From: Saccoglossus kowalevskii
Lineage: Eukaryota; Hemichordata; Enteropneusta; Harrimaniidae
Length of the DNA stretch: 22,449 nt
NCBI RefSeq assembly: GCF_000003605.2
Contig: NW_003144470.1
Span: forward strand, 1 to 22,449
Direction: 5' to 3'
The notes under the pieces are model-generated. The model worked only from the letters and a program-made list of their open reading frames with translations. It was not told the DNA's origin and searched no databases. Within the stretch, counting starts at the first letter, position 1; each line of letters opens with the position of its first letter. Both the position numbers and the translations under genes were made by a program. Shown in pieces: positions 8,973 to 18,300 of the stretch.

Positions 8973-10295
8973 CTGACAAAGAAAACATACGTAACAAAGT
9001 TTACAACCGATTAAGTTCAATCTTTGGTTGTTAACAAGCACACTAGCATGAACGTGGACGAGTTTAAGTTGTTCTTTATAGCTCGTACTAATGCATTATC
9101 ATTCTTTGGTTATGAACACTGATGTTCCTACGATTATGCGTGAAGACATATCATATCGGTCCGATTTCTGTTTGAGTCACATTGCATGCACATTTCTGTT
9201 ACTTCTATGTATATTGCATAACGCAAATCTAAATAAAAAAGTACATACCCATACACAAAACTGTGGATCAGCTAATTCAATAGAATGTCGGCATGAATTG
9301 TGTGGTTCATACTCACCGCATGATACCATAGATGTCACCTAGATAAACATCATAGAGTTGTTTACTTAATGATCTCGCCTTTCTTAATAATGTTATACAC
9401 ATTTATCCGCAAATATTCCATTGACAATATTTTGTAAGTTCGGAATCACATTGACTGTGTGCGGTGAATATAGTTAACTCTCTTCACGCAGTGGTGTAGG
9501 TTAACAATTCATTTGATATCGATCGATTACGTTGAATGTTACAAGTGAATTGAAGTAACGATTGTGACATAGTTACAGTTTGTTTTCATACTTACAAAGT
9601 TGTGGATTAGATTGACTGTATTATTTATTGGTGCTATAAGGGACAACACTTCATGTCTCATGTTTTGGGTCCTACCATTCTCATCAATTGCTATCCTAGC
9701 TACCCACGGCAATAACTCAACCAGTTCACACTGATGAACCCACACTTGATTAACTTTCTTTAAACAAAATAAAACAACACAAATCAATCACCTAATTTGA
9801 ACTATTAATAACAAACATATCATCTGGAGTTGTTAAGAGTATAAAATATATGTTGTCGGTTTACAGAATAAATAAATGTAGGAATTAGTAAAATAGTATA
9901 CTCACATTCATACGTTCGTAGCAATCTCTATCAACGTTGTATTTCAAAATCCCAGAACTTGTTCCTTGTGGCGTCTTGTTATGTCTAAATGCCTGAAATA
10001 AATCATTCGAATTTTGAGATTTTGTTTTTGTTATCAAGAAAAGATGATATGGCATAACTTCATGCGACATTGAACATTTGAACGATGGAATAAACGTACG
10101 TACATATCTATTACGAAGAGACTGTACTTCAACTGACCAGTCATTATCATCAACCACCTGTTGACAAAAATTAACGTTCTGTCCGCACATACTCTGTCGT
10201 CTCAGTGCGCTATGCACTAAAGGTGTTGCTTCTGTTACAGAGACGAAATACATCATGGGACCGAGTGCCAATATTCGGAATAGTGTAACATACAT
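8847..10295 (-). CDS. Secreted 225-aa protein of unknown family, six Cys, helical C-terminus; three coding exons
   Basis: I do not recognise the family. Exons 9906-10295 (130 codons), 9596-9757 (54) and 8847-8972 (41 plus TAG) join in phase 0 with donors GTGAGT and GTAAGT and acceptors TTTAAAG and CTTTGTCAG. The ATG is the first base of its exon, directly after CTGCTTTCAG. Residues 1-23 look like a signal peptide ending in SVTEA. Cysteines are at 37, 44, 74, 125, 140 and 225 (last residue), an even number. N-glycosylation sequons are at N106, N175 and N185. Residues 163-184 and 197-218 show heptad spacing of hydrophobics (M163, V167, L170, I174, I181, F184; Y197, L201, L204, A208, M211, F215, F218), so two long amphipathic helices are likely. 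A TATA box and 5'UTR exon lie upstream, and ATTAAA at 8824-8829 follows the stop. A secreted helical ligand is an inference; an unrelated secreted protein remains possible. Confidence 0.75.
8973..9595 (-). other. Intron 3 of the secreted-protein gene
   Basis: 623 bases between two phase-0 junctions. I looked for an additional exon here and found none that keeps phase, but a small cassette exon cannot be excluded. Confidence 0.5.
9596..9757 (-). CDS. Unknown secreted protein, coding exon 2
   Basis: 54 codons, phase 0 at both ends. It begins KVNQVWVHQCELVELLPWVA and contains a predicted helix from MRHEVLSLI to LIHNF with a sequon INNT. The acceptor TTGTTTAAAG is chosen because it alone keeps phase. 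Confidence 0.7.
9906..10295 (-). CDS. Unknown secreted protein, coding exon 1 (signal peptide, four Cys)
   Basis: It starts MYVTLFRILALGPMMYFVSV. The acceptor CTGCTTTCAG abuts the ATG and the donor is GTGAGT after codon 130. It is the longest open stretch in the window. Cysteines at residues 37, 44, 74 and 125. Confidence 0.75.
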
Positions 10296-11168
10296 CTGAA
10301 AGCAGGATTTTGATAGACATGCTTATTTTAAAGTATACGCAATATAGTTTTAAGAACCCACATAAATCAAAAGATTACATAGTAGCAAACACTTCACCAT
10401 TTACGTTTATTGTTATTGCCTATTGATTATAACATCATTTAAAGTCTCAGCGGTTATCGGCTACAAATCACAACTTCGTTAATAGTTCATAAAACAGTAC
10501 TCTACTATTCAGTGCTGCGTGTTGGTATAAGTTAATATTTTATACACGTATAAGGGGGTCGGCCGAGCAACTGAAGTGTATGCATGGCGTTGCTCGGTGG
10601 TCAGTGATTATTTGTACACCATCCACAAAAGTGTACACAAAGGTTAATAATTCTTTTTTTAAAGAACAAATTACTAGAAATTCTGAGACTATTGAAAACG
10701 ATTCCGTTGATCATTATTGGGCACTGAGTTTGTAGATGCGTTAACAGTTTGGTGGTAATTTTACAAAAAGTGTTTGAAAGTGGTGTGTACGTGTGGCAAA
10801 TTGGTTTATGAAATAAAAAGAGTTTCCTGTATTCGCTGTTTAAAATATTAGTGATTACGATCTATTTGTCTCCCGAGTTACAAACACTACTTATAGAAGC
10901 TATTGCATTATTAAATAATCTACAGTGAGTACCTGATACTATAAGAGGCATGCGTAATAGTCGGAAAGTGTCATGAGAAACCAAACGGTTTGTAACATCG
11001 ATCAAGTAACAGTTAAGCTCATTAAAACAATTTCAAGTTATATATTTTTTATTTAAGTTTAGGATGCATGTTTCAATATTGTAATAATAAATTCAATTTT
11101 ATTTAATGATTATTCGGAAATAAAAAAACATAACACAAATTAAAAATAAAGCATTATAGTGTACTTAC
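10296..11168 (-). other. Intron 1 of the secreted-protein gene, with a perfect hairpin
   Basis: 873 bases between the 5'UTR exon and the ATG exon. CCGAGCAAC at 10563-10571 pairs perfectly with GTTGCTCGG at 10589-10597 around a 17-nt loop. No other coding signal was seen. Confidence 0.55.
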
Positions 11169-11224
11169 CTTTGCAAATGGTGTAGCTTCTTCTTGAAGTT
11201 GGTCGAGAGTTGAGTAGAAATAAG
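11169..11224 (-). other. 5'UTR exon of the unknown secreted-protein gene
   Basis: A strong donor CAAAG|GTAAGTAC ends this exon at 11169. The start is estimated about 31 bases below the TATA box. Splicing to 10295 places the start codon at the first base of the next exon. If transcription began further upstream, an ATG at 11234-11236 would start a different frame. Confidence 0.55.
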
Positions 11225-11247
11225 TTGCCACTCCATCGCAGCAACGC

Positions 11248-11255
11248 CTTATATA
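11248..11255 (-). promoter_or_regulatory. TATA box (TATATAAG) of the unknown secreted-protein gene
   Basis: TATATAAG on the minus strand lies about 30 bases before a predicted start and about 80 bases before a consensus donor. A perfect inverted pair CATTTCC/GGAAATG (11330-11336 and 11346-11352), an ETS-core-like arrangement, lies some 75-100 bases upstream. Confidence 0.55.
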
Positions 11256-12189
11256 CTGTCTTCTTGCGTTACAATGCAGTTGATTTTGGATATTCCTACT
11301 TTGATGGTAATATTATGTATTTCATCAGTCATTTCCACTTGGACAGGAAATGGTATAAATAGATACCAATGGTAGTAAATCGTGTTATAAACTATAGCGT
11401 AGGAGGAAAGAATGTACGTAAGCCTAGATAGAGAGTACATACTAACTCAAAAATGAACAGGTGAGTTTCTCTAATTTCCTCAATCAAAAAATCACTCTAT
11501 ATAGATACGTATTTGATGAGTTGCCCAAATTCTGTAGCTTGAGTAATAAAGGGAAAATGGGGATTTCTGTACATACCCATTAAATTAGTACCACAGCTTT
11601 TATTTAATTGCACTTCATTTTATTCTGAAAGTTGGCGATTTGATTTAAAATCCCGAAGACATGTTTAGAGTAAAAGGTGTTCTCGTTTTTGTAGTGTGGA
11701 ATTTTTGGGGGGGTTTAATAGCTCCGCCCGACGGTGAGAAAAAATGTTTTCCCTAGGAAACTAGGTTTCCTGACAGTCTTTGGCATAATTTACCTAGCGT
11801 AACTACCTACCTAGCTATCATACAACACGAGGTTTTGGTATTTTTTCGATGGATTAATTAAAAATACTGCTTTATTAAAACAAATATTTAGGCCATCTAA
11901 GCACTATAGCGATAATGAGCAGAAGTTATTAAAAAAAAATATCAAGCACAATTAAAAAATATTTAATAATTTTTTTACCAAAAAACTTTTCAAAAACAGT
12001 TTCTATTGCTTTCTAAATTACATAATTATTATGTTTTTGCTATACAATATCTGAAAACATTTAACAGATTTTAGCAGAATATCACCCCAAACGGTAAAAT
12101 ATACAAGTCATTTAAAATCCGCGGAGCAAGTTATTTGTTTGCCTCAGTAGTGTGTAGTGTTAAATTCCTACGAATAATGTGTTAGACAA
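11256..12189. other. Upstream region of the secreted-protein gene; divergent TATA box
   Basis: A plus-strand TATAAATAG lies at 11354-11362, facing away from the minus-strand TATA box. ATGAACAG|GTGAGT around 11453-11466 could be a short plus-strand first exon but has no proven partner. The rest is AT-rich. Confidence 0.35.
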
Positions 12190-12681
12190 ATGGAATATCA
12201 ACTCTTAAAAGCCTGTGGCCTTGATCAAAAGTTGGTAGACCAACTTGCCAGTGCTGTTAACATCAGTGTATGTAAAGTACAGTATATGTACTAAAATGCA
12301 ATACTTTCAATTAGGCGGTGTTTTCTTGACAATAATACTTATATTAGAAAACATAGATAGTAATACCGTGAAATTACAGTTCAATGGTAATACTGATGCT
12401 TTCAAAGGGATAGTTTCAGTTGTATTATTCAGCAACATCATTCAACATTTCATCCTAAAATTGGGAAAGAGTGTCAAATGTCAAATATTGAGTTGCTGAC
12501 TTATTTTTTTAGGGGTATTCTCCCCTTTTTGCAACTTATTTTTTTTCTGGAAATTGAGACGATTACTGCCAGTAACAAACTTGCTATGCGCATATTTATA
12601 GTATTTATTCCCACACTTTCAATTGACAACAATGGTATCATGATTTTTAGTAAATTGCCTTGGACTGGTGATGGATTTTAA
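12190..12681 (+). CDS. Weak two-exon gene candidate, unknown product
   Basis: Exon 12190-12267 starts MEYQLLKACGLDQKLVDQLA and ends at donor AGT|GTATGT. Exon 12433-12681 follows acceptor GTATTATTCAG in matching phase 0 and runs 82 codons to TAA, including IGKECQMSNIELLTYFF. AATAAA lies at 12855-12860. Together 108 residues. The first exon looks like a real amphipathic helix; the C-terminal half is hydrophobic and less convincing. No family recognised, no promoter seen. Confidence 0.25.
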
Positions 12682-14499
12682 ATACATTGGTTTTACCGTG
12701 TTTTTAACTGCAGTGAAATTTGATTTTGATACTGTAGTAACATTTAACTGTATTCTTGATGTCCTGGGACCGTGTAGAACCTCACATACAAGTACTGCAA
12801 TTGGCTCAAAATCATGGGCTCATTTCAAAAAGCAAACAGAAAGTCAGAACGTTCAATAAATTATCGCTAATATGATGTGTTATTTGGGTTTATGACAAAC
12901 GGAACTCCCTGGGTTGAATACAATTGACCAGTAAATTAATAATTATATTAATGATACAAACTCGATCGAGATATGAATACGTCAGGCGTCATCAAACAGA
13001 ACAATCAGTTCTCATCTAGTCTTGGTTGATTATCCCGCAATTGGCGAATACTACCTCAGACAATTTGCCGTTGTGTTTTAATGATAAACATAAAGGATAT
13101 TACAGGCACTTTTCACTAAATCGTTTATTTTATTCACAGAGGAATATGTCGTGGGCGAAGATAATTCAATTATCGAATGTTTATTTGTTGCAAATTTGCG
13201 GACGCCATCCAGTCGTATTGGTTGGCATGCGTTGACGGCCTAATGAACACACACCGTAGTAGCATACATCGACACGCCCATGATTACGATTTCTATGTTA
13301 GTAGTTTGGATGAATGTAGTGTGGGTAATGTGTATTTTATTCGCCGACCAATATGTTTATGGAGAAATGACTTTCAATTTTCAAAGGTTTATTTGTTTGA
13401 TGTTTATTATTTGCGGACGCCATCCAGTCGTTTTGGCGCGCGCGTTATTGGTCCAATAATAGAAACGCACCGATCATTTGTCTGTGGTAGTAATTCCTTT
13501 GATTTTTGAACTTAATGTGATAATAAAAATTAACCCAGCCTCGATCATCACGTCAATAAATGATGATATTATTAACGCTACTTGTTTTGTGTAGCCCATG
13601 TATGAACAAAACACTACACGATATCAGTAAATACAAATGAAGAAATAAGTAAACGAAAATTGGGAATTTTTCCAAACAAGCAAAGTCGTGATTTCACTAC
13701 GTTATAATTTGCTTCCAACTACGTAAATTGTGTGGAATTTACATCGTAACAACCTACGCCTTCTAAGCTTGGGAAGCACCTAAGACCAATAAGCTAGAGA
13801 AGCCACATACTACATAGTCGTGAATACAATTCAAAGTTCGTAAAATTACGATGTCAGATGGCACTGTCATCAACATATATTTTGTCGACCATTGCTATAA
13901 TGTATATACAGATGTTTATTATGTTGGAAATTAGTGCAACTCTTTTTTTCTATCGCAAAATGTATTAATGTGTAAATTCCACATCTCTGTCGCCCCCCAA
14001 AGACAGTGGTGGAAGAAAAACAACTTTGAACTGTGCAGTATCCTTACACCCACTAACTTAGTCAAATTGTTAGCAAAGATAGACATAGAAGAAACCGGTA
14101 CTCAAGAATTATTGACACTATAAATAAGCATAGAAGTCATGCTTTGTATATTTATGTGACTATATCGGCAATTTGAGAGTGTTGTCATGGTTTGACAGAA
14201 TAAAAGTAAGATAATGCTTATCGAGAGATAATTCCACAACTTCTAGACACAATTTCATACATTACAGAACAAAATTGCTTCAAAAAATAATACTAATGCA
14301 TTACATAATCTAAAATATACTAGTAATATAAGATGAACATTTTTTTAAAGTAAAGAGGGTACTATTAAAAAACCTACACACACGTAGTAAAAAAAGAATT
14401 TTCTGATATTATGACAGGAAGTACATGAATGAAACTTGAATGAATCTTTCCCAGAAAATACCTATTATATCTTGAACATGATTAGGAGTTTTAAGTGTA
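12682..14499. other. No confirmed gene; 23-bp direct repeats
   Basis: Two open frames (13026-13235, 13177-13509) overlap the repeated 23-mer at 13194-13216 and 13409-13431 and lack other support. TTATTGGTCCAATAA near 13445 is a short palindrome carrying CCAAT in both directions. Confidence 0.4.
13194..13431 (+). repeat. Pair of exact 23-bp direct repeats, 215 bp apart
   Basis: The 23-mer beginning ATTTGCGGACGCCATCC is identical at 13194-13216 and 13409-13431. Weaker similarity (TTTATTTGTT before; a GTTG- or GTTATTGG-type stretch after) extends it, suggesting an old tandem duplication or two copies of one element. Confidence 0.75.
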
Positions 14500-15000
14500 G
14501 GAATGCAAACGTGTTTGAATAAATCGATGTACTAAGAATGGAAGAGTATTTGAACTTTCCACCGTAGATATGATACAGTTAATGTGTATCCATTCAAGTT
14601 TGGCTTTCTGTGATGGTGTCTAGACATGAGAACAGTACTCCAGGTTACTAGTCACCGTAAAGAAAAGTGACTTCAAAACTCAAATATCATCAAAAAGAGA
14701 GCATGTACGCTAAAAGAGACATATCACTTTAAAAAGCCTTAGTAGCAATAATAATTTTGACACCCAGGTATTTTACAGACTTGGCTCTATCACTGGAAAT
14801 ACGATTGATTAACAATTGGGGATTTCTTATTATTCAAGGTAATTACATTTGTTCATACTAATTTCAGCTCCCATCGCTGACACCAACGAGTCAGTCTTAC
14901 TAGTAATACGAGTGAATAATTTAGAATGGCCAGTGTAAAGTGAGAGAGCGTAATGAGATATGACGTCATTCGTATACACCCCATTAACGGCCATAGTTAT
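14500..15000 (-). pseudogene. Non-LTR retrotransposon reverse transcriptase remnant
   Basis: Minus-strand pieces in shifting frames match the jockey/CR1/L2-like RT order: GVYTNDVISHYALSLYTGHS followed by KLFTRITSKTDS (position of the YADD catalytic box), then AEISMNKCNY, then DRAKSVKYLGVKI, then TVTSNLEYCSHV, stop, TPSQKAKLE. YADD has become YTGH. The Trp after LEYCSHV has become TAG, and two TAA codons follow CNYLE. The order and spacing identify RT; the clade is not certain. It is dead. Its start coincides with the end of the carboxypeptidase 3' region. Confidence 0.7.
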
Positions 15001-15018
15001 GTCGATTAAAATAAGCAG

Positions 15019-15043
15019 TTTATTATTGAAACAATTTTTTATT
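15019..15043 (-). terminator. Two AATAAA polyadenylation signals after the carboxypeptidase
   Basis: On the minus strand AATAAA occurs at 15038-15043 and 15019-15024, 65-90 bases past the TAA at 15108. A non-LTR retrotransposon remnant begins at about 15000, just past them. Confidence 0.5.
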
Positions 15044-15107
15044 GAATTTCAAAAATTCACGTAAATTACTTGAAATACGAATACGGTGCTACATATATTC
15101 TGATGCT

Positions 15108-15304
15108 TTACGAAGATACGCGTTTGTTCATAATATGTTCGTAAACCGCGACAAAGCCTGCGTATGTCTCCTGCGCTGTCGGAATAATCTGGTCTTCCGG
15201 AAGTAGAAATGAATATTCCCCAGTGTCCCTGAGTTCTGTGGTATGGGAATATTTGATACCCATAATGCCATGCCCCCAGTCAACGCTGCAACCTGACGAT
15301 ACAT
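15108..15304 (-). CDS. Carboxypeptidase terminal exon with Tyr248 and Glu270 equivalents
   Basis: Acceptor TTTTCACAG; it completes the split Tyr codon and adds 64 codons and TAA. It shows [20 protein letters not shown] and the catalytic TELRDTG, ending [15 protein letters not shown]. Compared with bovine CPA1 it has one extra residue between the DW and the catalytic Glu, a Cys in place of Gly253, and Thr in place of Phe just before the catalytic Glu. Confidence 0.96.
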
Positions 15305-18300
15305 CTGTGAAAATTGCAATTAACTAGATACAGGTATTAATACTGAGATATCGGAATAAAGTATTCGGAAAATTGAGCGCGGTGGTCATCGCGCAGCGCG
15401 TGTTCGAATATCATGTAAATAAACAATGTATTTTACACGCCTTGTATACGTCGCTATGAGTCCCATATCGAACAGAACACGGCGCGACGACTGCCGCCCT
15501 TTAAGTAAGTTATGGCATTCTTGAGTGTTTTATTATATTGAAATATGTTGAATTGATGAATGGGGCAATATCTTACCTATATATAGCTAGGTTATAACGC
15601 AATTAACTGATACATGTTCCTGGATTGTTGGTTGATTTATATTATTCCTTGACATAATATTACATGATATGAAAAAGTTACTTCATTTAAAAAGATGTTC
15701 AGTGTCTAGATATGAAAATCGTGGTCCATGTCCCTCCCATAAAACTATCCATTATATTGAGTTGCAGTGACAATATTTTAACACTCACATCAATTCACAA
15801 CGTATGACATATGGTTAGTATAAATAAATACACATTCTGTTTCAGGAAATCCCCATTTGATTTGAGCAGTCGGGTCAGTTGATGGTGACATATTACCAAC
15901 ATATTTATCGTATAGTTTCAGTGCCGAAAGACAAATTACAACACTTACAGAGTAAATCTGGGATGGTACCGTACGTATATTGTTGTCCATGGACTGACGC
16001 CACTGCTTCAGTGAATATCTCGCCAACTTTCATCTACAAACAAACATATTATTATTCTTTGTTAATGATGGCTAAGTTTTTATTAATACAATGAAACGGA
16101 CTTGGAATGTAATTGAGATGTGAAACGTGTTTTAGGTATGAACTGAGGAATGTCGATTTTGTATTTATTTCTGCTCAAATTGATGAAGCGAACTGAAACA
16201 GCTACCCAAAGTATTGATTTGTAAATCAACTTCCATTATTCCAGAGTATTTGATGTTATAAGACCGAGATGACCTTTTATTATATGTAGACAATTTTGGC
16301 TTTAAATTATAGCAAAAAAATCATTCAAAAATAGCGCCCTCCACAAGCGTAACAAAGTTAATGCACACGTTTTTTCTGCACACACACGAAAAAATAATCA
16401 TTCAAAAATATTGCCTCCTACAGGCGTAAAAAGGTTAATGCACGCGTTTTTTGCTTTTTACACACACAAATTTTCATTCGACCACACACACGTCATTTTT
16501 AAAAACAAACACGTCAGTTTTAAACACACATTATTTTAAAATACACACGTCGTTTTTAAACACACACGTCGTTTTTAAACACACGTCATTTTAAAAATAC
16601 ACATATCATTTTAATATACACATAATTTTTAAAACACACACGTCATTTTAATATACATATAATTTTTAAAATACACACGCCATTTTAATATACACATAAT
16701 TTAAAATACATACATAATCTTTTAATGCACATACATTTAATGAACACATACACACAACAGTCAATTTGAAACACACACCATTAAAACGCACAGTCACGCC
16801 GTTTTTAAAATGCACACATCATTTTAAAACACACACGCCACGGCCTCCAATACGTACGTAATTTTGAATTATTAGTCCGTTTTATTCTAGTATACACAAA
16901 ATAATCAATTGACATCCCGCGCCCCGTACGCATGCGTCGAATTGCTTACATGATCCTCGTAGTCCTCAGGATATTCTTCCGTGTAGCCCCAGGGATTCAA
17001 CCACATCTGCGAATACGAGTGAATATCCATGAAGAAGACAAACTCTTGTGTTTTTGCTCTCTCTAAAATGAAATCTGCCACGTTTCTGACTTCGACTTCA
17101 GAGTGTGGGTAAGGACCACGGTATGTATCGAAACAAGGAAACTTGCTGGCCCCACTGCCTGTGAATGAACAATACACAACTGACAAAACTAGGATCATTT
17201 CGCTGATGGTCAATGCTTTCTCCATGTACATAGTTGTTGATTTGGACTAGCTAACAGAACGAATAGAATTTAAGGTAGATATGCAGGTTCGTGGGCACTT
17301 GGGAGTGAATTTTTTTTTTTGCTTTTTATTAACCAAACAGTTGTTATGGACTGTTAACATTTTGTAGAATTGTGAATAGTGGAACATACTCAAAGACGAT
17401 TTTAAAATATAGAAAACAGGAACAAACATTCTTTCTTTTGAATGCTTAGCAATATTTAGCAAGGCTGTACATAAATAATAAAAAAAGAAACATTGTGAAA
17501 AAAAGAAATGACGGGATCTCCATATTAAGCACTATATTTAACTTTTAACAAAACGATAATACATTTAAATTTGAAACTGTTACAGCCATTTTAATTATGA
17601 GCATTAGCAAACGTCTTACTGAGTGAATTGTTATGCAAATTAGCAATTATCTCAGCTTATTTTTAGTGCACACCCCAGAACTTTAAAAAAATAGCTCCTA
17701 GACGCTTTGACCTTTTGTTTTGAAATTTTCGCAAATAATTGACAATGTGTTTATCTTCAAAACGCCGTCGGGGTATTGTTTTTGGTTGAACAGTGTTACA
17801 ACAATCGTACAGACAACTAGCCTGGATGTTAATTTATGCATAAACTTGAAGTAGTGAAATTAGAGCCGCTGCCCTGCAAAATTGAAAACTGTCTAAAACG
17901 GCACTTTCTTCATAATAAACAGATGTACCCATAAACCAATTTTGACAGGAAACAGAAGCATGTTTTAGAAGCAAATTTTTTGTAAATCACTTTTGACCCA
18001 AAAAGCACATTTCTGTGCATATTTCAAACTACAGTGTCCATAAAAAAAATACTAACGAAATTTTAAAATTCATACAATAGGCTTTCCGAAAATATATAGT
18101 TTTGTGGACAAAGGAGGTCATATTGGTTTCCTAATTAACTACTTAAAATACCTGTCAGGTAAACTGCATCTCTATCTTAATGAATGGTCGCCATTGTTAA
18201 GAACACTTGGGCGCCTTAGATGAGTGTTTTACTCAAAGAGTTAAGGCGTCTTAATTGACTGACACGACACTGTACATGGTTCAGTTGGGGACTGCACAGT

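Noticed and set aside
9596-9757. Resemblance of the WVARIAIDENG stretch to neurotrophin/Spaetzle cystine-knot domains
   Set aside because: The expected cysteines do not follow in the next in-phase exon, which is helical and has one terminal Cys.
11249-11440. Minus-strand frame ending VEMTDEIHNITIKVGISK.. with an acceptor-like CCTGTCCAAG
   Set aside because: Its stop codon lies inside the TATA box of the next gene and no polyadenylation signal or upstream exon supports it. Coincidence is more likely.
15361-15410. Possible tRNA or tRNA-derived SINE head (GTTCGAAT near a GC-rich hairpin)
   Set aside because: B-box-like string is imperfect and no cloverleaf or A box could be drawn.
17159-17231. 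A Met-initiated hydrophobic lead ([20 protein letters not shown]) in frame before a carboxypeptidase exon, looking like a signal peptide
   Set aside because: The TTCACAG acceptor and homology begin exactly after it, and this exon encodes the middle of the enzyme. The lead is intronic.
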